Translations under genes and position numbers: made by a program
From: Achromobacter anxifer
GTDB taxonomy: Bacteria > Pseudomonadota > Gammaproteobacteria > Burkholderiales > Burkholderiaceae_B
DNA length: 64,000 nucleotides
Assembly (NCBI RefSeq): GCF_903652925.1
Contig: NZ_CAHLAR010000001.1
Location: 248,001-312,000, forward strand
Direction of reading: 5' to 3'
Shown: positions 28,138 to 38,228 of the stretch, one piece after another
Numbering within the stretch: the stretch's first letter is position 1
How the letters are laid out: each line of letters opens with the position of its first letter
Notes under the pieces: generated by a model
Database searches by the model: none
Told to the model about the DNA's origin: nothing
Seen by the model: only the letters and a program-made list of their open reading frames with translations

Positions 28138-28174
28138 GGCGGCCGCGGACCGCGGCGGCGGCGTGCGCCCGCGC

Positions 28175-29080
28175 TCAGTCCGGCGCGGGCGTGGGGGCGG
28201 TATTTTGCCGCCGCGCGGTGGCCGCGCAGCCGGCGGAAGCCACGATGATCCCGCAGATCGCCAGCCATTGCGTCTGCGACAGCTGTTCGTTCAGCACGAT
28301 CACGCCGGCCAGCGCGCCCATGGCGGGTTCCATGCTGAGCAGCACGCCGAAGGTCTTCTGCGGCAGGCGCCGCAGCGCCACCATTTCCAGCGAGTAAGGC
28401 AGGGCGCTGGACAGCACGCCCACCGCGATGCCGGCCAGGATCAAGGTCGGGTCCAGCAGGGCCGCGCCCGCGTGCGCCGCGCCGATGGGCAGGGCCACCA
28501 GCGTGGCCGCCGTCAGCCCCAGCGACGTGGCCTGTCCGCCATGAACGTTGCCGGCCATCTTGCCGAAGATGATGTAGAGCGCCCAGCACACCGCGGCGCC
28601 CAGCGCATAGGCGATGCCGACTGGGTCCAGGTCATGCACCGACTGGCCGGTGGGGATCAGCAGCACCAGCCCGGCCACCGCGCAGCCGATCCAGACGAAG
28701 TCGATGGCGCGCCGCGACAGCGCCACGGCCAGCGTCAGCGGTCCGATGAATTCGATCGCGATGGCCACGCCCAGCGGCAGCGTGCGCAAGGCCATGTAGA
28801 ACAGCAGGTTCATGCAAGCCAGCGTCACGCCGTACAGCGCAATCTTGGCGGCCGCCTGGCGCGTCAGCGGAAAGCGCCATGGCCGCCAGATCGCCACCAG
28901 GATCAGCGCGCCGATGGCGATGCGGTAGGCGGTGGTGCCCTGGGCGCCCACCATCGGGAACAGCGACTTGGCGAACGAGGTGCCGATGCACAGCGACGCC
29001 ATCGCGCCGATCAGCGACAGGACGGGAAGCAGGGTGGAGGAAGACGCGTTGCGTCCGGTGTTCAGGGTTGCGGCGGTCAT
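28175..29080 (-). CDS. EamA/DMT family transporter, RhtA-like (threonine/homoserine exporter)
   Basis: A 301-residue protein with ten predicted membrane helices and two EamA repeats, close in length to E. coli RhtA (295). The N-terminus LLPVLSLIGAMASLCIGTSFAKSLFP and the segments YRIAIGALILVAIWRPW, ALRTLPLGVAIAIEFIGPL, ALGAAVCWALYIIFG and LEMVALRRLPQKTFGVLLSMEPA are RhtA-like. It likely exports small amino acids or related compounds. The start at 29080 (MTAATLNTG) is preferred to longer frames. It precedes nothing on its strand for 38 bp and follows the LysE-type exporter gene by 43 bp; the two exporters may be co-transcribed. Confidence 0.85.
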   Translation of the reverse strand: MTAATLNTGRNASSSTLLPVLSLIGAMASLCIGTSFAKSLFPMVGAQGTTAYRIAIGALILVAIWRPWRFPLTRQAAAKIALYGVTLACMNLLFYMALRTLPLGVAIAIEFIGPLTLAVALSRRAIDFVWIGCAVAGLVLLIPTGQSVHDLDPVGIAYALGAAVCWALYIIFGKMAGNVHGGQATSLGLTAATLVALPIGAAHAGAALLDPTLILAGIAVGVLSSALPYSLEMVALRRLPQKTFGVLLSMEPAMGALAGVIVLNEQLSQTQWLAICGIIVASAGCAATARRQNTAPTPAPD

Positions 29081-29123
29081 GGCGATGGCGGAAAGCGGGG
29101 TACGTACTAGGACGGCGGGCGGT

Positions 29124-29768
29124 TCAGGGCGCCAGGTGTTCGGCGGTGGAGTAGAGCACATACGCCGCCAGCCCGACCATGACCGCGCCGAGCAGTCCCT
29201 GCTGCATCCGCAGGAACCAGGGGTTGCGGCCCACCCAGCCGCGGATGCGCGAGGCGCCGTAGGCGAAGAAACTGCCGTAGGGCAGGCTCAGCACCTTCAT
29301 CGTCACGCCCAGCACCAGCATCTGGATCCATACCGGCCCGTTGTCGGGCGTGGTGAATTGCGGCAGGAAGGCGATCATGAACAGCAGCACCTTGGGATTC
29401 AGCAGGTTGGTGGTGAAACCCTGCCAGAACGCGTCGCGCGCATCCCCGGGGCGCGCGGCCAGCGACACGTCGGCCGAGCGGGCGCAGCGGATGATGGCCT
29501 TGATGCCCAGGTAGCCCAGATACAGGCCGCCCGCCGCCTTGATGCCCATGAACAGCGAAGGAAACGCCTGCAGCACCGACGCCAGGCCCAGCACCACGGC
29601 CGGCACCTGGATGAATCCTGCCGCGACGTTGCCCAGGACGCTGTGGAAGGCGGGCCGGAAACCTTGCGTCATGCCCCGGGAAAGGGTCAGCGCCATGTCG
29701 GGGCCGGGCGTAAGCTTGAGCGCCGCGTCGGCGGCGAGAAACAGCAGGAAAAGCTGGAGTGACGGCAT
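29124..29768 (-). CDS. LysE/RhtB family amino-acid exporter
   Basis: A 214-residue inner-membrane protein with six hydrophobic segments. LLFLAADAALKLTPGPDMALTL carries the TPGPD motif that marks the LysE superfamily, and GIKAAGGLYLGYLGIKAI and FTTNLLNPKVLLFMIAFLPQF are the other conserved blocks. It exports amino acids or homoserine lactone-like compounds. The gene is divergent from an Lrp-type regulator at 29962, which is the typical arrangement for exporter control by an amino-acid-sensing protein. Start MPSLQLFLLF is used because upstream codons are not family-like. Confidence 0.9.
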   Translation of the reverse strand: MPSLQLFLLFLAADAALKLTPGPDMALTLSRGMTQGFRPAFHSVLGNVAAGFIQVPAVVLGLASVLQAFPSLFMGIKAAGGLYLGYLGIKAIIRCARSADVSLAARPGDARDAFWQGFTTNLLNPKVLLFMIAFLPQFTTPDNGPVWIQMLVLGVTMKVLSLPYGSFFAYGASRIRGWVGRNPWFLRMQQGLLGAVMVGLAAYVLYSTAEHLAP

Positions 29769-29961
29769 GATACGGGGGGGCGGACGTACCCGCGGCGCGG
29801 GCAGAGGGCTCCCAGTGTAAGCAAGGCGGCTGAATAATTCCTGCATCGCAGGCGCCGGAAATGAAGTTTCCCGTCAAAATGGGGCCGGATTCCGCCGCCG
29901 CCAGGCTTAGAATCTGTAGGCGGCCCTTTTCCGGCCCGTTTCCAGCCGTTCCGAGACCTTT

Positions 29962-30423
29962 ATGGAACTAGACGATTTCGACCTCCAGATCCTGCAAAGC
30001 ATGCAGGAAGACAACCAGCGCACCAGCCAGGAAGTCGCGCAGCGCGTGAACCTGTCGCCGGTGTCCTGCCTGCGCCGCATGAAACGGCTGCGCGAATCCA
30101 AGGTCGTGCTGGGCGACGTCTCCGTGGTCGACCCCGCCGCCGTCGGCCGGGGCATCATGATGGTGGTGCTGGTCACGCTGGAAAGCGAACGAGCCGACAA
30201 GCTCGACCTCTTCAAACGCGCCATGCAGTCCGCGCCGGAAATCATGCAATGCCTGTCGGTCACGGGCGAGGTCGACTTCGTGCTCACCATCACCATGCGC
30301 GACATGGCGGAGTACGAGGTCTTCGCCCAGCGCCATTTCTGGGGCAATCCCAACGTCAAGCGCTTTTCGACCCTGGTGGTGATGAACCGGGCGAAGTATG
30401 GGATGGCGGTGCCGGTGGGGTGA
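29962..30423 (+). CDS. Lrp/AsnC family transcriptional regulator
   Basis: A 153-residue regulator. The HTH is ELDDFDLQILQSMQEDNQRTSQEVAQRVNLSPVSCLRRMKRL (residues 2-43, shown here only to name its extent in part), and the C-terminal RAM domain follows with MMVVLVTLESER and the sensor-loop VTGEVDFVLTITMRDMAEYE. Lrp proteins assemble as octamers and sense amino acids. It is divergent from the LysE-type exporter (193 bp gap), its likely target. It has no strong ribosome site, which is common for autoregulated regulators. Confidence 0.9.
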   Translation: MELDDFDLQILQSMQEDNQRTSQEVAQRVNLSPVSCLRRMKRLRESKVVLGDVSVVDPAAVGRGIMMVVLVTLESERADKLDLFKRAMQSAPEIMQCLSVTGEVDFVLTITMRDMAEYEVFAQRHFWGNPNVKRFSTLVVMNRAKYGMAVPVG

Positions 30424-30452
30424 GGGCGGCTGGAAGGGCTTGGATCTGCCAT

Positions 30453-30498
30453 GTTCCAAAAAATAGGTATTTATTGACATATACCTAGAAAAAGGAAC
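30453..30498. promoter_or_regulatory. Symmetric double inverted repeat, AbiEi-type operator
   Basis: Two nested inverted repeats share one centre: GTTCC (30453-30457) with GGAAC (30494-30498), and TAGGTAT (30464-30470) with ATACCTA (30481-30487). The gaps between inner and outer arms are A-rich on both sides. A TTGACA hexamer (30474-30479) lies in the middle. The 46-bp element ends 11 bp before the antitoxin ATG. AbiEi proteins are known to repress their own operon by binding inverted repeats, so this is very probably the operator. Confidence 0.7.
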
Positions 30499-30509
30499 AC
30501 CATCGCTCG

Positions 30510-31109
30510 ATGGATACCGCTACTGACAAGCTGCTGGCGCTGGCCCGCAAGGAGGGGCTGATCCGCGCCCGGGACCTGGCGCCACTGGGCATTGCCCGCG
30601 TGACGCTGACCCGCGCCGTGCGTCAAGGGTGGCTGCAGCGCCTGGGCCGGGGACTGTATGGCCTGCCATCCCGCCGCGTTTCGCAGCATGCAACGTTGGC
30701 CGAGGCGGCCGCGCGCCTACCCAAGGGCGTCATCTGCTTGCTGTCAGCGCTCCGCTTTCACGGCCTGACGACTCAGGCGCCGCACGAAGTGTGGATCGCC
30801 ATTGGCAACAAATCGGCTGCCCCCGGGTTCGACTACCCGCCGCTGCGTGTTCTGCGGTTCTCCACAATTGCGCTGAGCGCAGGGGTGGAGGAGCATGTGG
30901 TTGACGGTGTGCCCATCCGGGTCACTGGGGTCGCAAAGACCGTGGCGGACTGCTTCAAATTCCGCAACAAGATTGGCCTTGATGTGGCCTTGGAGGCGCT
31001 GCGCGAAGCGTGGCATGAAAAGCGCATGACCAGCGATGAAATGTGGCGCCATGCCCAGTTGTGTCGAGTGGCGAATGTAATGCGCCCCTATCTCGAAAGC
31101 CTGGAATGA
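30510..31109 (+). CDS. abiEi: AbiEi family antitoxin/repressor (type IV toxin-antitoxin)
   Basis: A 199-residue antitoxin. The N-terminal winged helix (DTATDKLLALARKEGLIRARDLAPLGI and VTLTRAVRQGWLQRLGRGLYGLP) is the AbiEi_4-type domain; the C-terminal half (GVICLLSALRFHGLTTQAP, VWIAIGNKS, RVTGVAKTVADCFKFRNKIGLDVALEAL) is the AbiEi antitoxin domain. It represses the operon through inverted repeats and counteracts the nucleotidyltransferase toxin encoded downstream, with which it overlaps by 4 bases. Codon use is less GC-biased than in neighbours, a sign of horizontal arrival. Such pairs can act in phage abortive infection or in element maintenance. Confidence 0.88.
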   Translation: MDTATDKLLALARKEGLIRARDLAPLGIARVTLTRAVRQGWLQRLGRGLYGLPSRRVSQHATLAEAAARLPKGVICLLSALRFHGLTTQAPHEVWIAIGNKSAAPGFDYPPLRVLRFSTIALSAGVEEHVVDGVPIRVTGVAKTVADCFKFRNKIGLDVALEALREAWHEKRMTSDEMWRHAQLCRVANVMRPYLESLE

Positions 31110-31975
31110 CGGTCGCCCGCAATATTGCGGCATCGTTGCGCGCTCGCCTGCTCAACAAGGCGCGCGCGGACAGGCAAGACTTCAGCTTGCTACTTTCGCG
31201 CTATGCCTTGGAGCGAATTCTTTACCGTCTGAGCATCTCGATCTATCGCGAACAGTTCCTGCTGAAGGGCTCGCTGCTGTTCGACCTGTGGTTCGATATG
31301 CCTCACCGTCCAACCCATGATGCGGACCTGCTGGGCTTCACGCTGGCCGAAGTACCGCACTTGATAACGGTGTTTCAGCAAATAAGTGCCATTGCCTGCG
31401 AGGACGGCATGATCTATCCGGCTGATTCGGTGAGGGCCGCGGCAATTCGCAAGGAAGCCAACTATGCGGGTATTCGCGTGAATCTGGTCGGCTCCTTGGA
31501 TGGGGCGCGACGCCCGGTGCAGATTGACATAGGCTTCGGGGATGCCGTCGTGCCAGGCCCCGAAGAGGCGAAGTATCCCGTCATCTTCGACGAAATGCCT
31601 GCACCGTGCCTGCGTGTCTATTCTCAGTACGCCGTCATTGCGGAAAAGCTGGAAGCCATCGTCTCGCTAGGCATGGGCAACACGCGGATGAAAGACTATT
31701 TCGATTTGTGGGTACTGGCGCGGCGAGCGGAAATCGATGGCGGAACTCTGGCTCATGCAGTGCATGCAACGTTTACGCGCAGAGCGACACGGATTCCAGT
31801 TGGGAGCCCTTTGGGATTAGCAGACGAGTTCGCCCACGATGCAAGGAAGGTGCAACAGTGGCAGGCATTCCTGAGCAAGAACGGGCTGGAGCCGGTGCCG
31901 CTGGATGTGGTCGTTGGAACCATACGCCCGCTATTGCTAGCTGCGCTGAAAAGCAGCGTCGAGCTTGGCAGGTAG
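31106..31975 (+). CDS. abiEii: AbiEii family nucleotidyltransferase toxin (type IV toxin-antitoxin)
   Basis: A 289-residue nucleotidyltransferase (DUF1814 family). The catalytic G-S and D-x-D motifs are in FLLKGSLLFDLWF and THDADLLG (residues ~52-80); the later family motif EKLEAIVSLGMGNTRMKDYFDLW lies at ~188-210. AbiEii-type toxins transfer nucleotides, and mycobacterial relatives (MenT) modify tRNA acceptor ends. The ATG at 31106 overlaps the antitoxin stop (ATGA), which supports coupled translation; an upstream in-frame codon at 31043 lies inside the antitoxin gene. The gene converges on the copper ATPase with a 16-bp gap. Confidence 0.88.
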   Translation: MTVARNIAASLRARLLNKARADRQDFSLLLSRYALERILYRLSISIYREQFLLKGSLLFDLWFDMPHRPTHDADLLGFTLAEVPHLITVFQQISAIACEDGMIYPADSVRAAAIRKEANYAGIRVNLVGSLDGARRPVQIDIGFGDAVVPGPEEAKYPVIFDEMPAPCLRVYSQYAVIAEKLEAIVSLGMGNTRMKDYFDLWVLARRAEIDGGTLAHAVHATFTRRATRIPVGSPLGLADEFAHDARKVQQWQAFLSKNGLEPVPLDVVVGTIRPLLLAALKSSVELGR

Positions 31976-31991
31976 CCTACTGTGGTTCTCC

Positions 31992-34364
<2,373 letters not shown>

Positions 34365-34485
34365 CCCTTTCGAGTGCTGGTGTGATCCTTCGTGTTCCGA
34401 TTATGCCCGGGCAGGGCCGCCCGAGGCCCGGGGACCCGGCCGCCCGCGCGGCCGCAAGGCGCGCCGGGACGGCGGTTTATGGCGA

Positions 34486-34824
34486 TCAGCCTTTGGGCGG
34501 CGAGGGCATCGAGTGATCCGCTGCCGGTGGCGTATCGCCCGCCCGGTTCATCATCGCTCCCATCATCTGGAGGCAGTCCTGCATACCGGCGCCATTGGCG
34601 GACATGGATTTCATGTGATCGGCCGTCATGGCCTGCATGTGCGCCTCCATGTTCATCATCATACCGGCGCCGGGCGCCATTTCCGGCTTCGAGGCCGGAT
34701 CGCTCGCCGACGCGGGCGCGGGATGATGCGTGGCATGCTCGCTGCTCGCGTCCTGCGCGGAGGCCGCGCCGATCATCCCCAGGCTCAAGGCGCACGCGCT
34801 AAAAAGGGTGGTCAGGGTCTTCAT
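34486..34824 (-). CDS. Small His/Met-rich periplasmic protein, probable copper binder
   Basis: A 112-residue secreted protein. A signal peptide (LTTLFSACALSLGMIGAASAQ) is followed by a mature chain rich in Met and His (EHATHHPAP, MAPGAGMMMNMEAHMQAM, ADHMKSMSANG, MMGAMMNRAG, DHSMPSPP). Met/His clusters of this kind bind Cu(I) or Cu(II) in the periplasm. The gene lies upstream of the copper ATPase on the same strand, and a perfect palindrome lies 78 bp before its start. I do not recognise a named family, so the role as a copper buffer is inferred from composition and context. Confidence 0.75.
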   Translation of the reverse strand: MKTLTTLFSACALSLGMIGAASAQDASSEHATHHPAPASASDPASKPEMAPGAGMMMNMEAHMQAMTADHMKSMSANGAGMQDCLQMMGAMMNRAGDTPPAADHSMPSPPKG

Positions 34825-34901
34825 GGTCAGCTCCTTGCTGTGGTCTGGAAGTGCATGGGTTCCAGTCTGGAGAGCTGACAGGGGCGCAGAGGTTACGCGA
34901 G

Positions 34902-34919
34902 CATTACTTTTTTGTAATG
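34902..34919 (-). promoter_or_regulatory. Palindrome CATTAC-N6-GTAATG, candidate copper-response operator
   Basis: A perfect inverted repeat with 6-bp arms and a T6 centre, 78 bp upstream of the His/Met-rich gene that precedes copA. It is the right size for the box of an OmpR-type metal response regulator such as CopR or CusR. No such regulator is encoded in the window, so it would act from elsewhere. A match to the published consensus was not checked. Confidence 0.5.
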
Positions 34920-34946
34920 TGAAGAGAAAACCGAGTCAGATCGGCT

Positions 34947-35474
34947 TCACTGCGACCTGGCATAGTCCGCCACGATGTCCCGGGCCCGTTGCGCCGCATC
35001 CGTGACATTGAACTCCAGCAAGGTATAAATGCGCCCCGCGCCGTCCACGGAGGAATAGGCGCTGGCGCCTGAAAGCCTGTCGCTTTCCTGTCTGATGTAG
35101 ACCGCGTATTCGTCGCGGCCGAGGTAGTCGGGGCGGTTCTTGTAGCGCGCTTCAAAGAAATCCAGCGCCGCGGCCCTTTCGGCCGGGACTCCGCCCGCCG
35201 CGTTCGCACGGTAATCGGCGAACAGCATCCTGGGACGATCCGGATGTCCGTTCTCTGCCGCGGACAGGGTCTCGCAGTCGATCGCCATCAAGACGACCGT
35301 CACGCCGCGATTCGCTTGCGGTTTGAATGTTTCGTAGATGCGCTGCTGATAGCCCGGCTTGTCAGCCCGGATTTCACAAAGCCCGGCGGGGAGCGGGCCG
35401 GCCAGGATGCCGCTCGATGCGCTGGCCAGGATTGCGCAGGACAGGATGTACAGGAGAGGGCGGGCGGCGGTCAT
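34947..35474 (-). CDS. Uncharacterised secreted protein
   Basis: A 175-residue protein with an N-terminal signal sequence (LLYILSCAILASASSGILA) and a soluble mature part with two cysteines (GLCEIRADKPGYQ and MAIDCETLSAAENG). The body contains VVLMAIDC, FFEARYKNRPDYLGRDEYAVYIRQE and a C-terminal ARDIVADYARSQ helix. I do not recognise the family. Its start overlaps the stop of the membrane protein gene at 35471 by 4 bases, so the two are translationally coupled and probably work together at the cell envelope. Confidence 0.72.
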   Translation of the reverse strand: MTAARPLLYILSCAILASASSGILAGPLPAGLCEIRADKPGYQQRIYETFKPQANRGVTVVLMAIDCETLSAAENGHPDRPRMLFADYRANAAGGVPAERAAALDFFEARYKNRPDYLGRDEYAVYIRQESDRLSGASAYSSVDGAGRIYTLLEFNVTDAAQRARDIVADYARSQ

Positions 35475-36238
35475 TGGTTTTCCGGCCAACGCGTAAAGAT
35501 CGCATCCTGCTCCAGCGCCCGCCTGCGCCAGGCATTCAGCAGTTCGGCCAGGGCTTCGTGGCTGAGCCCGTACGTTTCGCCCAGGCTGGAATTGCGGCCG
35601 ACGAAGTGTCTGTTGAGTCCTGCCTTGCCGGCGCGGTCGACGGCGTCGTCGTCGAAGGCGATGACCTTGGGCACCGAGCTGCTGATGCTGGCCAGGGTGA
35701 ATTCGCTGGTGTCCTGCCAGCGGATCTTTCTTTTGTTCCACACCTGCCTGGTTTCGAAGCCGTCGCGGCTCAGGAGCAAGCGGGTATCGTCCTTCACGGC
35801 GCGCAGCAGCAGCGCGACCGAGCCCAGTAGAAAAAACACGGAACCCGGCCAGAGGAGCAGCTGCTTGAGCGGCGGCAGCGATTCGTGAAGCAGCATCCAC
35901 AGGATTACGCCGCCGAAGATTGCCGACAGCAGCGAGAAAACCAATAGCTTGCCTTTTGGGGCCTTCAGCTCCAGGGGGCCTGGATATCGCGCCAGCAGCG
36001 TCGAGGCCGAGCGCTTGTCGCGCTGGAGCAGTTCCGGCCATATCTGCAGGACTGCGGTCACGGCGCAGATGGCGAAGAACAGCGTGACGGGAATGCCCGC
36101 TTCGGCCTTGTCCAGGATCATGCCCGAGCCCAGGAAAACGAATACGACGCTGATCGCCAGGCAGGCATAGGCGAGCAGGTTCGCGCGCTTGCGGCCGGAT
36201 GCGCGTTTCGAGGCGGGGGAGGCGGGGAGCTGTGTCAT
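35471..36238 (-). CDS. Uncharacterised membrane protein with four predicted helices
   Basis: A 255-residue protein, not recognised. Four hydrophobic segments are visible: LLAYACLAISVVFVFLGSGM, GIPVTLFFAICAVTAVLQIW, LLVFSLLSAIFGGVILWMLL and LLLWPGSVFFLLGSVALLL. They are in two pairs separated by a cytoplasmic loop, then a C-terminal soluble domain (residues ~150-255) with LLLSRDGFETRQVW, KIRWQDTSEFTLASI and HEALAELLNAWRRRALEQD. This resembles the beta-rich PH-like domains found after membrane hairpins in bacterial envelope proteins. The start at 36238 is preferred to a codon six residues upstream. It is coupled to the secreted protein gene downstream. Confidence 0.72.
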   Translation of the reverse strand: MTQLPASPASKRASGRKRANLLAYACLAISVVFVFLGSGMILDKAEAGIPVTLFFAICAVTAVLQIWPELLQRDKRSASTLLARYPGPLELKAPKGKLLVFSLLSAIFGGVILWMLLHESLPPLKQLLLWPGSVFFLLGSVALLLRAVKDDTRLLLSRDGFETRQVWNKRKIRWQDTSEFTLASISSSVPKVIAFDDDAVDRAGKAGLNRHFVGRNSSLGETYGLSHEALAELLNAWRRRALEQDAIFTRWPENQ

Positions 36239-36263
36239 GGATATCCAGTGCGGCAACCGCCAC

Positions 36264-38003
36264 TCAAGGCTTGTGGCGGGCCAGGATTTCGTCGCGCGGT
36301 CCCGCGTCCACCACGCGCCCGGCTTCCATCACCACGATGGTGTCGAAGCGGCTGAGCAGGCTGGGCCGGTGCACCGAGGCCACGATGCAAGCCGAAGGAA
36401 ACGCAGCATACATGCGGTCGAACACCCGGCCTTCGGCTTGCGGGTCCAGCGCGCTGGTGGGTTCGTCCAGCAGCAGCAGGGAGCTGCCCTGGGCCGCCAG
36501 CGCGCCGCGCGACAGGGCCAGGCGTTGGCGCTGTCCGCCGGACAGGTTGCTGCCCCGCTCGTTCACCGGGCTGGAGAGGCCGTCGGGCATGCGTTGCAGC
36601 ACTTCGTCGAACACGCCGGTGTGCACGGCGGATTGCAGCGCCGCAGGGTCCGCGGGTTCGCCGAAGGTGAGGTTCTCCTGCACGCTGGCTTCAAAGACCT
36701 CTGCTTCTTGCGGTATCAAGGTGGCCAGCGTGCGCAGTTCGGACCACGGCACGGGCTTGCCGTCGCGCAGCAGCTCGCCTTGCTGCGGCGGATAGAGGCC
36801 GGCGAGGGTGCGCAGCAGTGTGCTCTTGCCGCCGCCGCTGGCGCCGATCAGCGCGACGCGTGAACCGCGCCGCAATACCAGGTCTACGCCGTGCAGGCCG
36901 CCGCGCCCTTCATCCGAATAGCGCCAGGTGGCGCCGCGCAATTCCAGGGTCTGCCAGGGCGCGTCGGCCTGCACCGCGGGCACGACGGCCTCGGGGTCGC
37001 CGGGCGCCTGCCAGATGGGCTCTGCGCTGCTGAAGTCGGTGTGCATGCGCGAGAAGCTCTGGAAGTTGGAGGCGATCGCGCTGACCACCGAGGCCGCCTG
37101 CTGGGCGTATTGGTAAATCATGAAGATGGTGCCCAGCAGCAAGGCCTGTCCGGGTTCGCGGTGCCGCAGCACGTATTCCACCACCAGTATCCAGGTGAGG
37201 CACATGCCCATCAGGTCCACCACGCACCACTTGACCTCGTTGACCCACAAGGCGCGGCGCAGGGGCTTCATGACCGTTTCCAGGCGGCGGCCCAGCACTT
37301 TGCGCGAGGCCGCCTGCAACCGCAGGCCGATCACGGTGCCCGCATTGCTGACGAAGTCGAGCAGCGCCGCCACATAGCGGCGCTCCTGGTCGTTCTCGGA
37401 GCGCGCCAGGCGCATCAGTGCCAGGTCGAAACGCAGCGTGATGAGGGCGATGATCAGATAACCGCTGACGGCGATGAGGCCGCTGGCGTGCGACAACAAG
37501 GTCAGCGCGATCAGCGGGCCCACGAAGTTCAAGGCGCTGTGCAGGTAGCCATACATGCTGCGCGCGAAGGTCGACAGGGCGCGGCTGGATTGCAGCACGC
37601 GGTGCTGCAGGTCGCCGGAATGCCGGCCGTCGCGCCAGGTCAAGGGGGCCGCGGCGATGCGGGCATAGAGATCGTCGGCCAGCCGTTCGCGCACGCGCAC
37701 GCCGACGTTGCCTTCCAGGACGCGTCCGGGGCCATGGAATACCCAGGACATGATGTAGCTGCCGACCAGGAACAGGATCCAGAGGCCGGCCGTGGACATG
37801 TCGTTCTGCTGCAGGGCGTTGATGGCGTGGGAGGCCAGCCAGGGCAGGGTCAGCTTCACCAGCTGCGCGCCCGACAGCAGCGCGATGGCGCCGATCAATT
37901 GCCGGCGCGCGCCGTCGGCATAGCGCCAGAGCGCGCGATACAGCACGAGCGCCGCGCGGCTCATGCCGATGGAGGAGGACGGAGAAGAGGAGTCAGGCTT
38001 CAT
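36264..38003 (-). CDS. ABC exporter: fused membrane domain and ATPase
   Basis: A 579-residue half-transporter. Residues ~20-320 form a type-1 exporter membrane domain (six helices, from QLIGAIALLSGAQLVKLTLPW to SVVSAIASNF); residues ~350-579 form the ATPase with Walker A GASGGGKSTLL (~387), signature NLSGGQRQRLALSRG, Walker B LLLLDEPTSALD and the H-loop VASVHRPSLL. It should act as a homodimer and export a lipid, peptide or drug-like molecule. CydCD-like thiol export is a looser alternative, since no Cys cluster is seen. The gene is followed by the small membrane protein gene after 25 bp, which may be part of the same operon. Confidence 0.85.
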   Translation of the reverse strand: MKPDSSSPSSSIGMSRAALVLYRALWRYADGARRQLIGAIALLSGAQLVKLTLPWLASHAINALQQNDMSTAGLWILFLVGSYIMSWVFHGPGRVLEGNVGVRVRERLADDLYARIAAAPLTWRDGRHSGDLQHRVLQSSRALSTFARSMYGYLHSALNFVGPLIALTLLSHASGLIAVSGYLIIALITLRFDLALMRLARSENDQERRYVAALLDFVSNAGTVIGLRLQAASRKVLGRRLETVMKPLRRALWVNEVKWCVVDLMGMCLTWILVVEYVLRHREPGQALLLGTIFMIYQYAQQAASVVSAIASNFQSFSRMHTDFSSAEPIWQAPGDPEAVVPAVQADAPWQTLELRGATWRYSDEGRGGLHGVDLVLRRGSRVALIGASGGGKSTLLRTLAGLYPPQQGELLRDGKPVPWSELRTLATLIPQEAEVFEASVQENLTFGEPADPAALQSAVHTGVFDEVLQRMPDGLSSPVNERGSNLSGGQRQRLALSRGALAAQGSSLLLLDEPTSALDPQAEGRVFDRMYAAFPSACIVASVHRPSLLSRFDTIVVMEAGRVVDAGPRDEILARHKP

Positions 38004-38080
38004 CGCGTAGGGGGAAAGTCAGGGAGGGCACGCCAGGGATAATGCTATCCGACGCGCGCTGCTGCAATCCCAAAGCAAAA

Positions 38081-38100
38081 AGCCCCGCCAAAGGCGGGGC
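38081..38100 (-). terminator. Terminator of tRNA-Phe copy 1
   Basis: An 8-bp GC stem (GCCCCGCC / GGCGGGGC) with a 3-base loop; the five A on the left give a T run when read on the minus strand. It sits 17 bp after the tRNA 3' end. Confidence 0.85.
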
Positions 38101-38117
38101 CAAGTGCTTGAATTCAT

Positions 38118-38193
38118 TGGTGGCCTGGGGCGGAATCGAACCACCGACACAAGGATTTTCAATCCTCTGCTCTACCGACTGAGCTACCAGGCC
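38118..38193 (-). tRNA. tRNA-Phe (GAA), copy 1
   Basis: A 76-nt cloverleaf on the minus strand. The acceptor stem GGCCTGG pairs with CCAGGCC, the discriminator is A and the CCA end is encoded. The D arm (AGCTCAGTCGGTAGAGC), the anticodon loop with GAA and the TTCGATTC T-loop are all present. A TATAGT -10 element lies at 38210-38215, giving a short leader. A second copy with the same sequence is at 42340. Confidence 0.97.
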
Positions 38194-38228
38194 AACGCGA
38201 AAGTCCGCAACTATACACAATATCCGCG

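Noticed and set aside
38118-38193. tRNA-Phe copy 1 as an integration site (att) of a genomic island
   Set aside because: No integrase gene and no partial 3' repeat of the tRNA were found; the second copy is complete, including its promoter.
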